NCBI GenBank assembly: GCA_022457155.1
Contig: JAJGOT010000448.1
Coordinates: 37,501 to 101,500 of the forward strand
DNA from: Cladopsammia gracilis
Taxonomy: Eukaryota > Cnidaria > Anthozoa > Scleractinia > Dendrophylliidae
Direction of reading: 5' to 3'
DNA: 64,000 nt
Shown piece after piece: positions 1-10,200 of the stretch. Below the pieces are notes generated by a model. That model ran no database searches and was not told the origin of the DNA. It saw only the letters and a program-made list of their open reading frames with translations. The first letter of the stretch is position 1, and each line of letters starts with the position of its first letter. The position numbers and the translations under genes are program-made.

Positions 1-1
1 A

Positions 2-563
2 ATAGCCATTGACTCTTATCCAAACACTGAGGCCAAAGCTCGCCAACATGCAGGTAGAAATATGGCATTGTACAACCAGTTAGTTGCCCAAGGAAAGGCA
101 TGCATCAATGCAGGCTTCCGCTTTTACCAACAGAAATTCAGTGTGCAGTTCCACAATGTTGTTCGTGCATTTAAGGCTGCACGCTTATGTTGCCCAGTAC
201 AGGTGCAAGCACTACGTCCAACTGCTGTATCAGTCCAGGAACTAAAGCAATTTAGTTTCATTACTGATGCAGAGGTTGTACAGCTTGTGGAAGAGCTGCC
301 AAACTATCTGGCCACTGCTGATGGTGCAGCCATTGAAACAGAAGAAGACAAAGTACATTGGTGGGCTACACATGCCGCTGCTCTCCCAAATTGGTCTGCT
401 GCAGTCAAAAAGATCTTGTTGGTGCAGCCTAGTTCAGCATCGGCTGAACGAGTGTTTAGTCTGCTACAAAATGCATTTAGCAAGCAGCAAGAGGCAGCAT
501 TAGAGGAAACAGTGGAAACATCGGTCATGCATGTTACGTTACAATGACAATAAGCGCACATGA
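2..563 (+). pseudogene. hAT-family transposase, C-terminal fragment (frameshifted)
   Basis: The reading frame is open from the window edge, so the 5' part lies outside. It encodes the C-terminal dimerisation region of hAT transposases. The family signature (W-x-A ... P-x-W ... PSSAxxERVFS ... FSxxQ) is visible as KILLVQPSSASAERVFSLL around 400-460, with FSKQQ soon after. Family members cut and paste DNA as dimers in the nucleus. Near 525-535 the bases CATG occur twice in a row; this 4-bp duplication shifts the frame and gives an early stop at 547, while the usual ending is still readable in another frame to 563. I call it a decayed transposon end rather than a host gene. No terminal inverted repeat could be identified downstream. 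Confidence 0.85.
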
Positions 564-2617
564 AATCATGAATTATGTGTCGGTAGAGGGGTAGCTGGTG
601 GTGCAAAACCTCAGGGACAGTGTAAATATTGTAAATATTGAAAGAACATGGCTTTATACCACAAACACTCGTTTATGTCAGAGAAACTTTATATCCTTAT
701 AAGCATATTAGCAAAGTTTGTTTTGTTCGAATACAATCACGTGGTTGGGTTGAGAGAGACTCAGTCTTACAATATTGATGAGTCAGTGTAATATAATTAT
801 GCATTGATATCTATGTAAAGCGAAATTTATTAATTAAATCGTTATTTGAGTTGTAAATCAATCTCTTACACCAAAAAATTGAAAGCTACTTTTGAGAAAC
901 TTTTGGATTTTGGGGCAACTTTTGAGCAACTTTTGAGCAACTTTTTTGGAAAATTGGAGCAACTTTTTGAGAAAATTGGAGCAACTTAGGGACAGCCCTA
1001 CTGGGCTTGGAAATCCGGTCGGGAGGAATCTAGCGGGTCCGGAAACCCAGGCGGAAGGGGAGGGGTCAAGAAATCTTGCTATCTATCGGGAAGGGGGGAT
1101 AACCTAATGTAATAGAAATAATTCACGGTTTGGGAAGTATTAGACTAGTGTGGGTTTGATCGGGAATCAATAAATTAAATATTCAAAGCGAGTGCAGAAA
1201 AATAAGTACCTTCAATCAACATGTCTTGAGTGGTGGTAAAATGTGTGTCGTGCAAAATTCGTTGGGGGGGGGGGGGGGGGGGTTGTTACGTGACTCGTTC
1301 AAAATAAACCATAAAATGTCCATAAATCGTTCTTTAGTATGCGCATGACTACATGTATAGGCTACCTGTAGCCTCTTGTTCTTTTTTTTACGGGAAAACG
1401 TATACACGTTTTTGATTTTGCTTTTTTTGGCGCTGCGGAAGTGAAAATTCGAGAGCAAATCAAATTTGAGGGTTCATGTCCATCACGCTAGCTGCTGTCA
1501 CGCCCTATACGAATACAGAAAGCCCAGTTCATAAAACCTTGCTTTGATTCTCGCATTGTGAACACTGGATGCCCGTGCGTGCGATGAGCAAAGAAAATAT
1601 GTATACTTTGCAAAGTAACTTTTTAGCATACTTTTAATATTTTCTTTTTTGTATCTGATGACATGGAGTTAAAGCTACAGTAATACTCTTTTATTTCCGT
1701 GGTATTTACAAACGTAGAATTCACGAAAAGTTCCTAAAATTGTCCGGTTTTATATTCGTAGGTTGTATTCGATCCGAAAAGTACAAAAGCAAGAAAACTA
1801 AAAAAACTGCCAGACCTGAACTATAGATCCGAAAAAAAAGAAAGCAAAACATACGCAAAACTTAGAGGCATTAGTCCAGGGTAATCACCTTCGTTCATCT
1901 GAAATGAATCTTATATTTATAATAATTGGCGTTTTCACACTGAAAAGAGTAAGATGCACATACTTGCACCTCACTTTGTGACAATTGAAACATGTCTGTT
2001 TCAAAGGCGCCGAATGTACGCTGCCAAGTTTATGATCTACACCACACTTGAGATAGCACTTGACCAATGGGAAAACAGAAGCCGACTAAAAGGCACGGAC
2101 GTGTAGCGGCGCAAACAATTGATAGTGATTGACAGCTTATGTTCCAAGTAATACACCTCCTCATGTGTGAACCCCCCCACTGTTTCTTACGAATCGCAAG
2201 TGGGCTTGGGTCGAGCTCATGCTTGAGACATACTTGGCTTATAATGGAACACTACCAATTAAGACGATAAAATGGACAACAAATGTATTAGAACTTACTG
2301 TGAATCTTAAAAGTCTTGCATTTTCTTTAAAATATGGAACAAAACATGATTGTCATGGAATTATCTCGTGTCGTACATTTACAAGAACAGTTTTCAACCT
2401 TGGCTTTCCTATCACGAGAACAGAACGGATTTTTTAAAAGGTGCAAGCAAAAATTTCAATATTTAGCAAAATAAATTGAGGAATTCGCCAAAAATTGTTT
2501 TCTGAAAACGTTAAATGGCTTCTCCGAGCAACCTGCCTGTCCCTATAATTATAGTGTGGCATCATAACATTGTCAACTGCGTAGAAAACGTCTTTCACGT
2601 TTTTCTTTCCTTTGTAG
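564..2617. other. No gene seen; short repeats and a poly-G run
   Basis: I see no supported coding region. At about 890-985 a 12-15-bp unit (TTTTGAGCAAC-like) is repeated about six times with drift. A pure G run occupies 1264-1282 and is a likely assembly weak point. This interval would have to contain the upstream exons of the CAP gene whose last exon starts at 2618, but no sequence resembling the CAP first half was found. Confidence 0.6.
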
Positions 2618-2927
2618 GTACAACGAGGTGTGCAAACCAGGCTATAATTTTGGAAGATCTGGCTCTCAAGGAGGCGCAGGCCATTTCACCCAAGTTGTGT
2701 GGAAGGCCAGTACAACGCTGGGTATTGGAAAAGCGGACATACCAGAAAATGGAATGAAATGCACGTACATCGTTGGTCGCTACAAACCCCAGGGAAACTT
2801 CGACACGGGAAACAACGATTATAAGAAAAACGTCTTGGAAGGTTCCTTTGATCAGTCCTATTGTAATACTGTAAGCAATAACCCGTCGTGGGATCAAACG
2901 CTGTTACGTCGTAGACATGCCCATTAG
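2618..2927 (+). CDS. CAP-domain secreted protein, last exon (copy 0, partial)
   Basis: The exon starts after a good acceptor (pyrimidine-rich tract, TTTGTAG) and is in the same phase as the last exons at 46448 and 57929. It encodes the second half of a CAP (CRISP/antigen-5/PR-1) domain: the signature GHFTQVVWK, then LGIGKA, KCTYIVGRYKPQGN and SYCN. CAP proteins are usually secreted and extracellular, and the paired His residues line a conserved cavity. It is about 60-65% identical by eye to the two other copies, so it is an older paralogue. The C-terminus differs (ends RRRHAH). A polyadenylation signal follows at 2997. The signal-peptide exon and first CAP exon are not visible upstream in the window, so the gene may be incomplete or may start outside. 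Confidence 0.8.
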
Positions 2928-2996
2928 CTGCATCAACTGATTATATACCGGTTGGCGATGACGATAAACATGTAATGATTGTACTATCATGTGATT

Positions 2997-3002
2997 AATA
3001 AA
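2997..3002 (+). terminator. Polyadenylation signal AATAAA
   Basis: Canonical hexamer 70 bases after the CAP copy 0 stop codon. Confidence 0.6.
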
Positions 3003-3207
3003 GTCGCAACGTGCTCAAGAAGCACGACTTGTTTGTTTTCGCCTTTTTTGCTTATAAGATAATAATTATAAAATGGGTAAACCCATCACAAACCGGGTGG
3101 GCCGCCACAATTGCCGATAGCGAAGTTTAAGCTGGCTTCGTAGGTTGATTTGACTAATGCTGTGTTCACGTCATCACCGAAACACGTTTAATGTTTAACG
3201 AAACACA

Positions 3208-3318
3208 TTGCACTACACGTACATTGTTGGCCGCTACAAACCCCAGGGAAACCTCGATACGGGAAACAACGATTACCAGAATAACGTCGTCCTGAAAGGC
3301 TACTTTCAAAGCTCCTAA
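3208..3318 (+). pseudogene. Duplicated scrap of the CAP last exon
   Basis: Closely matches 2755-2860 of the preceding exon (YIVGRYKPQGN, DTGNNDY) and then stops. It has no acceptor, no CAP core and no second half. It looks like a local partial duplication. Confidence 0.75.
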
Positions 3319-5221
3319 GTGATACTTTAAGTGGTAATCTGCCTTCCCAGAAAGACCAGAAGGTGAAGTTATCCATAGTATTAAGCATGCCACATCAAAT
3401 AGATTTTAAAGGAGCTATGTCACCTTGTTAAGGTCGCAGGGGACAGGTTCCGTTCATCAGTATGCATTAATAAAAAGAGTATGCATAAAGTGCGACGTCT
3501 GATACACTGGCTGCGGTCACATGTACGACGTAGCTAAAGTTTAACTTAAGTTAGTCTCAAGTTACGTGACATCATGCCTAACTGTAGTCAGTGCTTTCGG
3601 TCGACTTTGCGGTCACACCACGCAGTTAACTACAGTTAGTTCTAATTAGCCTATGGATGACGTCAGAATTAAAAGAGGTTCGTAACGGCCCTTACTGTTG
3701 ATCCGTGAAATGTCAACATGGTTGACCGACTTAAAGTGTGTCTAGTTTTTCTTCTTATTTATTTTTTTCGTGCGGCAAACCGTCGGAGAAAAATGAGAAA
3801 TAAGCTGAGAATTTTAAAGGATGCTCGACGCCGGATACACGTGTTGCTACCTTGTATTTAATTTTTTTGTTTGTTGTTTTTGGTTTCCCCCTCGCTTCAC
3901 GCTTGGTTTTTATTTTGCATATTTGTATATGCTCATCTCGCACGTGCGAAAAGAATTGTTACATTCTGATTGGTTGTTTGTTTGTAAGCTTAAGACTAAT
4001 TCACGAACCCTGCTTGGGTATAACTAATTACTTGAAAATTACTTGGTGTATTAAGTGGACTACAACCGACTCTAACCCTGACATAGCCATGGTGTACAAT
4101 TACAATAACTAGCTATTCTAACTTTTTAATGACTATACAAGTTGAAATGACTCAACTGACGCTAACACCATGTTCGACGAAATCTTTTATCTAGTTCGCT
4201 GTGGAACACATCCTTTGTTTTTACCAGCAAAGTTAATTTGACATATTATCTAGGTTCGGCTGTAGTAAACATCTTTTGTTTGTCAACTTCACAGAGACAC
4301 TTCTTTTGAACACGTTTTGGGTCTTGGACTCGTAAACAACTTCTCTGAGTTGATTTATGGCGTACGCTTGGCCAAATCTTTCTTTCTTTGTTAATATTTG
4401 TTTTTTTTGATCGATAAGAATGTTCCATATAGTTTTCATATTACTCGTCTTGTTTGTCTTTTTATTTTATTTTTTTTTTGATACTAGACAACTTGAGGAT
4501 GTTAGTGAAATTTTAGAAAGAAACCCCGGTTTCGACTACAGAAGTTTAAAAAGTTTCTATCGCGCGTTTAAAAAGTTTCTACCGCGCGTTTCAAAATTTT
4601 AACGCGCTTTCAGTATCCATCATGATAGATGTCGATAACCGGAGAGAGCTAATCCCAGTGAAGTTTCTTCTACAATAGACGCGCTAGTAACGCATCAGTA
4701 GAATAACTAACAATTGAACTAAAGTTCGGCAAATTTTTAAGAACAACCTTTTGATTCCAATACGATCGCACACCCCTGTTGCAATCAAGGCCGCCATCAG
4801 CTTTTCTAATGTCAGGGCCTGCAGCCGAAAAAACAAAAAAACAAAGAAAACCTAGCTAACTGCTGTGAAAAATAACTTCGGATATTTCGCGAAGCGGCGC
4901 AGAGATGGATAAATCTTTCGCACGACTGTGTTTTTCAGATACCTTTTAGTATTTTAATTTACATATTTTGCAGACTGTGAAGCGCCACTGAACTTAAAGA
5001 ATCAGCGCCATAAACGTGCCTATGAAACATCGGCGACAGTTGAGTCATTTTAACTGTGTATAGGCATTCATTTCTATACCATTCAGTTTTGAAAGGATAA
5101 ATCTCGTCGTTAATGCCCCTATTGTGAAAGCACCGCGCAATTGTTTTTAAAATCAATTAGTTTTCCACTTATAAAATGAGTGTTTATCCAAACTGCAAAC
5201 TGCAGTCACGTTTGTGAAAAT
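3319..5221. other. No gene seen
   Basis: AT-rich sequence with only short open frames of unlikely composition. I see no recognisable protein family, RNA gene or terminal repeat. Confidence 0.5.
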
Positions 5222-5782
5222 TAAGCCCGGTTTCCGTATGATCGCTACGATCGCTGCGATCGCTACGATCGTTGCGATCGCTGCGATCGCTGAAAAAAAT
5301 AGTTCAGCGATCGCAGCGATTGATGGTTTCCATATGATCGCTGCGATCGCTACGATCGCTGAGAAAGTGAATGAAGATCGAGGGGACCTGGGTCTGACAA
5401 TATCGTTTCGCCTCATTCTTGAAATTCAACACAGCGGCTGTGAATTATTTTTAAAATTTGACATAAAGACAGTCGTATCTTTGCACTTCTTCCATAAAAA
5501 GGGCCAAATCGCACCCTTTGAGTGGGCGTACGCAGTGCATCTTGGTATTTTTGCTGTCGCTGCGATCGCTGGAGAGTGTGGTTTCCATATATGATCGCTA
5601 CGATCGCTACGATCGCTGAGATAGAATCACAGCGATCGCAGCGATCGTTGTCGCTGCGATCGCTGTGATCGCTACGATCGCTGGAGAGTGGTTTCCATAT
5701 GATCGCTACGATCGCTGAACTTTTTTTTCAGCGATCGCAGCGATCGCAGCGATCGTAGCGATCATATGGAAACCGGGCTTTA
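5222..5782. mobile_element. Palindromic element built of GCGATCGC-type repeats
   Basis: The ends are AGCCCGGTTTCCGTATGATCGC on the left and its near-exact reverse complement (GATCATATGGAAACCGGGCTT) on the right, flanked by TA, as in Tc1/mariner-derived non-autonomous elements. The interior is made largely of tandem GATCGCTACGATCGCTGCGATCGC units in alternating orientation, interrupted by unrelated sequence at 5365-5550. The pattern TTTCCATATGATCGC occurs several times inside, suggesting nested insertions or internal copying. No coding capacity. Confidence 0.8.
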
Positions 5783-5958
5783 GAGCGCCGGGTAATTGCA
5801 AGTTCTCCAGTCTCACCGTTCCGATCAACTTCGAAAAGTTTTAACTGAAGGTACGCCCACCTTATGAAAGTTATGCAATAGTGATTAAGCACGGTGTTAA
5901 ATGCAAGTTCTATTCATATTACATTCAGCAAAGTAGCTTCTTGCTTTGAAGCAGTCTT

Positions 5959-6370
5959 TAGGCGCGGTTCAGACGCCGAACTTTTCATGAGCCGAACTTA
6001 ATTCGAATTTGGACCGACCCAAATTAACAAAAGTACGCCTGTTGATTCAGACGCCGAACTTAATTAGCCGAACTTAATTCAGTTTGAAGAGAAACAAATC
6101 GAAAGGTGAGCGATTTTCAGGCAAAGATGTCAGAACACGCACCAGTCGTTATAATAATTTATGCATTAGGTTCGGCTCATGAAAAGTTCGGCGTCTGAAT
6201 CAAAGCCGTTCCAAAGCCGAAATTCCCGGTTTAACCAGGCGAAAAGAACGGCTCAGCCGTTCCAAATTCAAATAGCCGTTCTTAATTGATTCAGACGCCG
6301 AACTTTTCATGTACTTAATTCAAGGTATTAGGTTCGGCTCATGAAAAGTTCGGCGTCTGAACCGGGCCTA
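5959..6370. mobile_element. TA-flanked palindromic MITE (GGTTCAGACGCCGAAC family)
   Basis: Left end at 5961 GGCGCGGTTCAGACGCCGAAC; right end at 6368 is its inverse (TTCGGCGTCTGAACCGGGCC). TA lies on both sides. Related ends occur at 6400, 7600, 29664, 31185 and 34291, so this is a multicopy family. Confidence 0.8.
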
Positions 6371-6399
6371 AAGAGATGCAAAGTTCTTTAGTGGCATTT

Positions 6400-7612
6400 A
6401 AGGCCCGGTTCAAACGTCGAACTTTACATGTGCCGAACCTGATACCTATTTAGGTCGACCCAAACTATTAAGTTCGACTGTTTATTCAGACGGTCAAACT
6501 TTACATGTGCGGAACCTAATTCATGGTGAAAAGAAATATAATCCTTATACTGCTTAAAATAGGGAAATAAACCGAAAAAAGTAAAATTCACCAAGCCTGG
6601 AAATTCCTGTTTTGATTTTAGTGTGATTTGTGTTCTGTTATGGCAAGGAGACAGCTGAGGAGATCGTGATCGTGATATTTGGACAAAACATGGACAAAAT
6701 AAAGTAACGCCATAAATTTTAAAATACATTACGATTTCTTTAGGGATATAAAGAAAAGCAACTTTTTAGAAGACCGATTTCAGCTGTCCAGTTTCAGTCT
6801 AAAAATCCACAAAGTTAATGCTGGTAACCGTCGTTACGCTTCGGTGCGTTCTGTCTGAAAAGGCGCGAAAACCCACTAAATAGCCAATCGGAAGCTAATA
6901 ATTAGGTTCGGCACATGTAAAGTTCGACGTATGAATCAATGAGAAACGGCACTTTTGTATTTGGGTCGACTCTGCCGTTCTATTCGACTGAGCTTGTCGA
7001 ATAGAACGGCAAAAGATCGACTTCGATTCATACGTCGAACTTCACAAGTGCCGAACCTAATGCATAAATTATGTTAACGCATGGAAATAAACCGAAAAAA
7101 GTAAAATTCACCAAGCCTGGAAATTCATGTTTTGATTTTAGTGTGCTTTGTGTTCTGTTATGGCAAGGAGACAGCTGAGGAGATCGTGATCGCCGATATG
7201 ATATTTGGACAAAATAAAGTAACGCCATAAATTTTAAAGTACATTACGATTTCTTTATGGATATAAAGAAAAGCAACTTTTTAGAAGACCGATTTAAGCT
7301 GTCCAGTTTCAGTCTAAAAATCTACAACGTGAATGCTGGTAACCGCGTCGTCACGCTTCTGTGAGTTCTGTCTGCAAAGGCGCGAAAACCCACTAAATAG
7401 CCAATCAGAAGCGCGATTATATTGAAAAATTACGTTAACATAATTTATGCATTAGGTTCGGCACGTATGAATCGAAGTCGATCTTTTGCCGTTCTATTCG
7501 ACAAGCTCAGTCGACCCAAATACAAACGTGCCGTTCCTAGATTGATTCCTACCTCGAACTTTACATGTGCCGAACCTAATTATTAGGTTCGGCACATGTA
7601 AAGTTCGACGTT
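6400..7612. mobile_element. Composite of the GGCCCGGTTCAAACGTCGAAC element family
   Basis: Starts with the family end (AGGCCCGGTTCAAACGTCGAAC). It contains several internal inverted copies of GTGCCGAACCTAAT and ends near 7608 with a truncated family end. A ~320-bp direct duplication lies inside (6545-6880 and 7083-7420), each unit holding CACCAAGCCTGGAAATTC. Open frames in these repeats are shadows of the repeat. Confidence 0.65.
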
Positions 7613-7788
7613 TGAGATCTTTCGTATAACTTTCATTTCATATGCAAATGTACACTATTGTGAAAACACCTACCAAATATGAAATACGCACGGGAAATAC
7701 AATTGTAGTGTTTATTTTACCGGTCAACCGTAGTGTGGGGCGTTTTATATACTGAATTATAACTAAAGATTGTGATAAATTGGCCTCA

Positions 7789-7868
7789 TTTTCCGCTAAA
7801 TCGGAAAGCCCTCAGTGATACACAGTCAGTTACGCAACTAAATAGGGTTTTCCGATTTAGCGGAAATA
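7789..7868. repeat. Inverted pair TTTCCGCTAAATCGGAAA
   Basis: TTCCGCTAAATCGGAAAGCCCT and AGGGTTTTCCGATTTAGCGGAA face each other across about 40 bp. The same end sequence occurs again at 31922, so this is a dispersed small repeat. Confidence 0.6.
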
Positions 7869-7912
7869 ACGCGGAAACGGAAGGATTTTTTCCGGATATA
7901 TAAGTGATACAA

Positions 7913-9680
7913 TTAAGGTGTTTCCCTCCAGTTTCCATGTAGCCGCACCGACCATTTTTAAGCAGCCGTTTAACTAACTTTCCTTTATTGAATTAGTATG
8001 AAACTTACACAAAATATTGTGCTTAGTTTGAAGTTTATATGATTGTAACAATTTTGTAAATCGGATTTAAAATTGCGGAGATAAACGGGAAACATTGAAA
8101 TCACTAAATTCCCAGCGATTGCGATGGCATCTAGAAAAATCAAAACTATTACGATAAACTATGACATATGGCAAACAAAATATCTAAAAATTAGAAACTT
8201 TTGTTAAGCCGATTTTGAGTAAATCAGAAAAACATTTCGAACTTGTGATTTTGCATGTGTATGAGCACATTTACAAAATCCTCAATTAAGCTTATAAAAG
8301 TTTAATTTCTCAATCTCAAATTTACGTCAAAATGTGTGTTTATAGTATGAGATGAAACTATGAAAGTTTGAAAGCGTTTCTCGTTTTCTTTTTGGAGATT
8401 CGATTTTCTATAGGAAACCGTAGTTTTTTGACTGAGTTCTTGATATTGTAGTTTTAGCACATTTCTACATATTTCAAAAACCGCGAGATAGATTTTTTTA
8501 AACTTTTAAAGTCGTTTCTTTATAATATGAACAGCATTATCTCGAAGTTTCATCTTGATTGAAACATTGCAGCATGGTCAAATAAAATAATAAAGTTCAC
8601 CCAAAACGCGATTGAGACTTTGTGTTTTGATTGCACGGTTGAAGGCGCGCAAAGACGCTTTAATTAATTAATTCAGGTGAAGCGCAACGCATTTCTGCGT
8701 GACCATCATGTTTTGCGGAGTAATGTTTAGGGGCTGTGTTCCACGTTATTTTTATCATTCCCACGAATTTCAGTGGGACGTTTATTTGAAAGCAGTTTTT
8801 TATTCGCATTTGACGTGCACTGGACACTCTCGACATTTTGAATTGTAGGGAAAAGAAAGAAGTCAACTCGATTTGCATAATTCTCAACACGCAGAAATGC
8901 GTTACACTTTATCTGAATTAATTAAAGCGTCTTTGCGACGTGCGCCTTCAACCGTGCAATCAAAGCACAACTTCTCAATCGCGTTTTAGGTGAACTTTAT
9001 TATTTTATTTGACCATGTTGCAATGTTTCAATCAAGATGAAACTTCGAGACAATGTTGTTCATATTATAAAGAAACGACTTTAAAAGTTTAAAAAAATCT
9101 ATCTCGCGGTTTTTGAAATATGTAGAAATGTGCTAAAACTACAATATCAAGAACTCAGTCAAAAAACTACGGTTTCCTATAGAAAATCGAATCTCCAAAA
9201 CTAAAACGAGAAACGCTTTCAAACTTTCATTATTTCATCTCATACTATAAACACACATTTTGACGTAAATTTGAGATTGAGAAATTAAACTTTTATAAGC
9301 TTTATTGAGGATTTTGTAGATGTGCTCATACACATGCAAAATCACAAGTTCGAAATGTTTTTCTGATTTACTCAAAATTGGCTTGACAAAAGTTTGTAAT
9401 TTTTAGATATTTTGTTTGCCATATGTCATAGTTTATCGTAATAGTTTTGATTTTTCTAGATGCCATCGCAATCGCTGGGAATTTAGATTCAAGTGATTTC
9501 AATGTTTCTCGTTTATCTCCGCAATTTTAAATCCGATTTACAAAATTGTTGCACTATTATAAACTTCAAACTTTGTACAATACTTTGTGTAAGTTTCATA
9601 CTAATTCAATAAAGGAAAGTTAGTTAAACGGCCGATTAAAAATGGTCGGTGCGGCTGCACGGAAATTGGAGGGAAACACC
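7913..9680. mobile_element. 1.77-kb TTAA-flanked palindrome (foldback-like), split by the Polinton
   Basis: Begins TTAAGGTGTTTCCCTCC. The whole interval is a near-perfect inverted repeat centred near 8780, with only scattered mismatches. The right tip is GGAGGGAAACACC at 9680, and its final bases AACACCTTAA continue at 28324-28333 on the far side of the Polinton. Targeting of TTAA is typical of piggyBac and Kolobok-type elements. There is no transposase inside, so it is non-autonomous. Two further elements in the window start TTAAGGTGG. Confidence 0.85.
9675..9680. repeat. Polinton left target-site duplication AACACC
   Basis: Identical to 28324-28329. Removing the element and one copy restores the tip of the TTAA palindrome, whose mirror sequence at 7915-7926 predicts exactly this junction. 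Confidence 0.9.
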
Positions 9681-9926
9681 AGTAGTTAAGGGGTTGGCGG
9701 TATTAGCTCAGTTTTGTAAAACTGATCTGATACCAAGCCAACCTCTGAACTACTTACCATATAATGGCAAAAATATAATGGAAAAAATCAAATGAAACTA
9801 TATGTTAATAAAAACAAAATGGTGCGTTTATTCCATTGCGTGATTCCACATAATAGAATCCTTTGCGTGACACAATTCTCGGAAACACAGGAAGTCGATG
9901 ATGTCATATAATAGGGGGTTCCCCCA
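9681..9926 (+). repeat. Polinton left terminal inverted repeat
   Basis: About 245 bp, matching the reverse complement of 28079-28323 with only about four differences (one A in a run, two substitutions, one G in a run). Similarity stops at the GGGGGTTCCCC motif. Confidence 0.9.
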
Positions 9927-10200
9927 GGAAAATGAGTCATCACGTATAGCCTATTGTTTCAGATCACGAGACGGTCGTATGATTTTTTTCAACAAATCAA
10001 ATGGTGGATGATGCAAAATCCACTTGCCATTGTTCACTACACAATCGTGAAACGTTTCAGTGAAAAGTTATTAATTTGTGAAACTTTTCAGTGAAAGTCA
10101 TTTGTGAAGTTTAGAGAAGATGCCTTACTCTCTGAAAAGAAACAAATATCTTCTCCAAATTAATGAATACTGATATGTTAAAAGGTAAAGAAATATTATT
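9927..10200. other. Polinton non-coding left subterminal region
   Basis: No open frame of note; the polymerase 3' end begins at 10201. Confidence 0.5.

Noticed and set aside
5153..5594. Open frames on both strands with (AIA)n repeats
   Set aside because: These are translations of the GATCGC palindromic repeats, open in several frames because the repeat has no stops.
6424..7228. Two similar minus frames (YFVQISYRRSRSPQLSPC type)
   Set aside because: They come from a direct repeat within a non-coding palindromic element; the second has already lost the first one's start.
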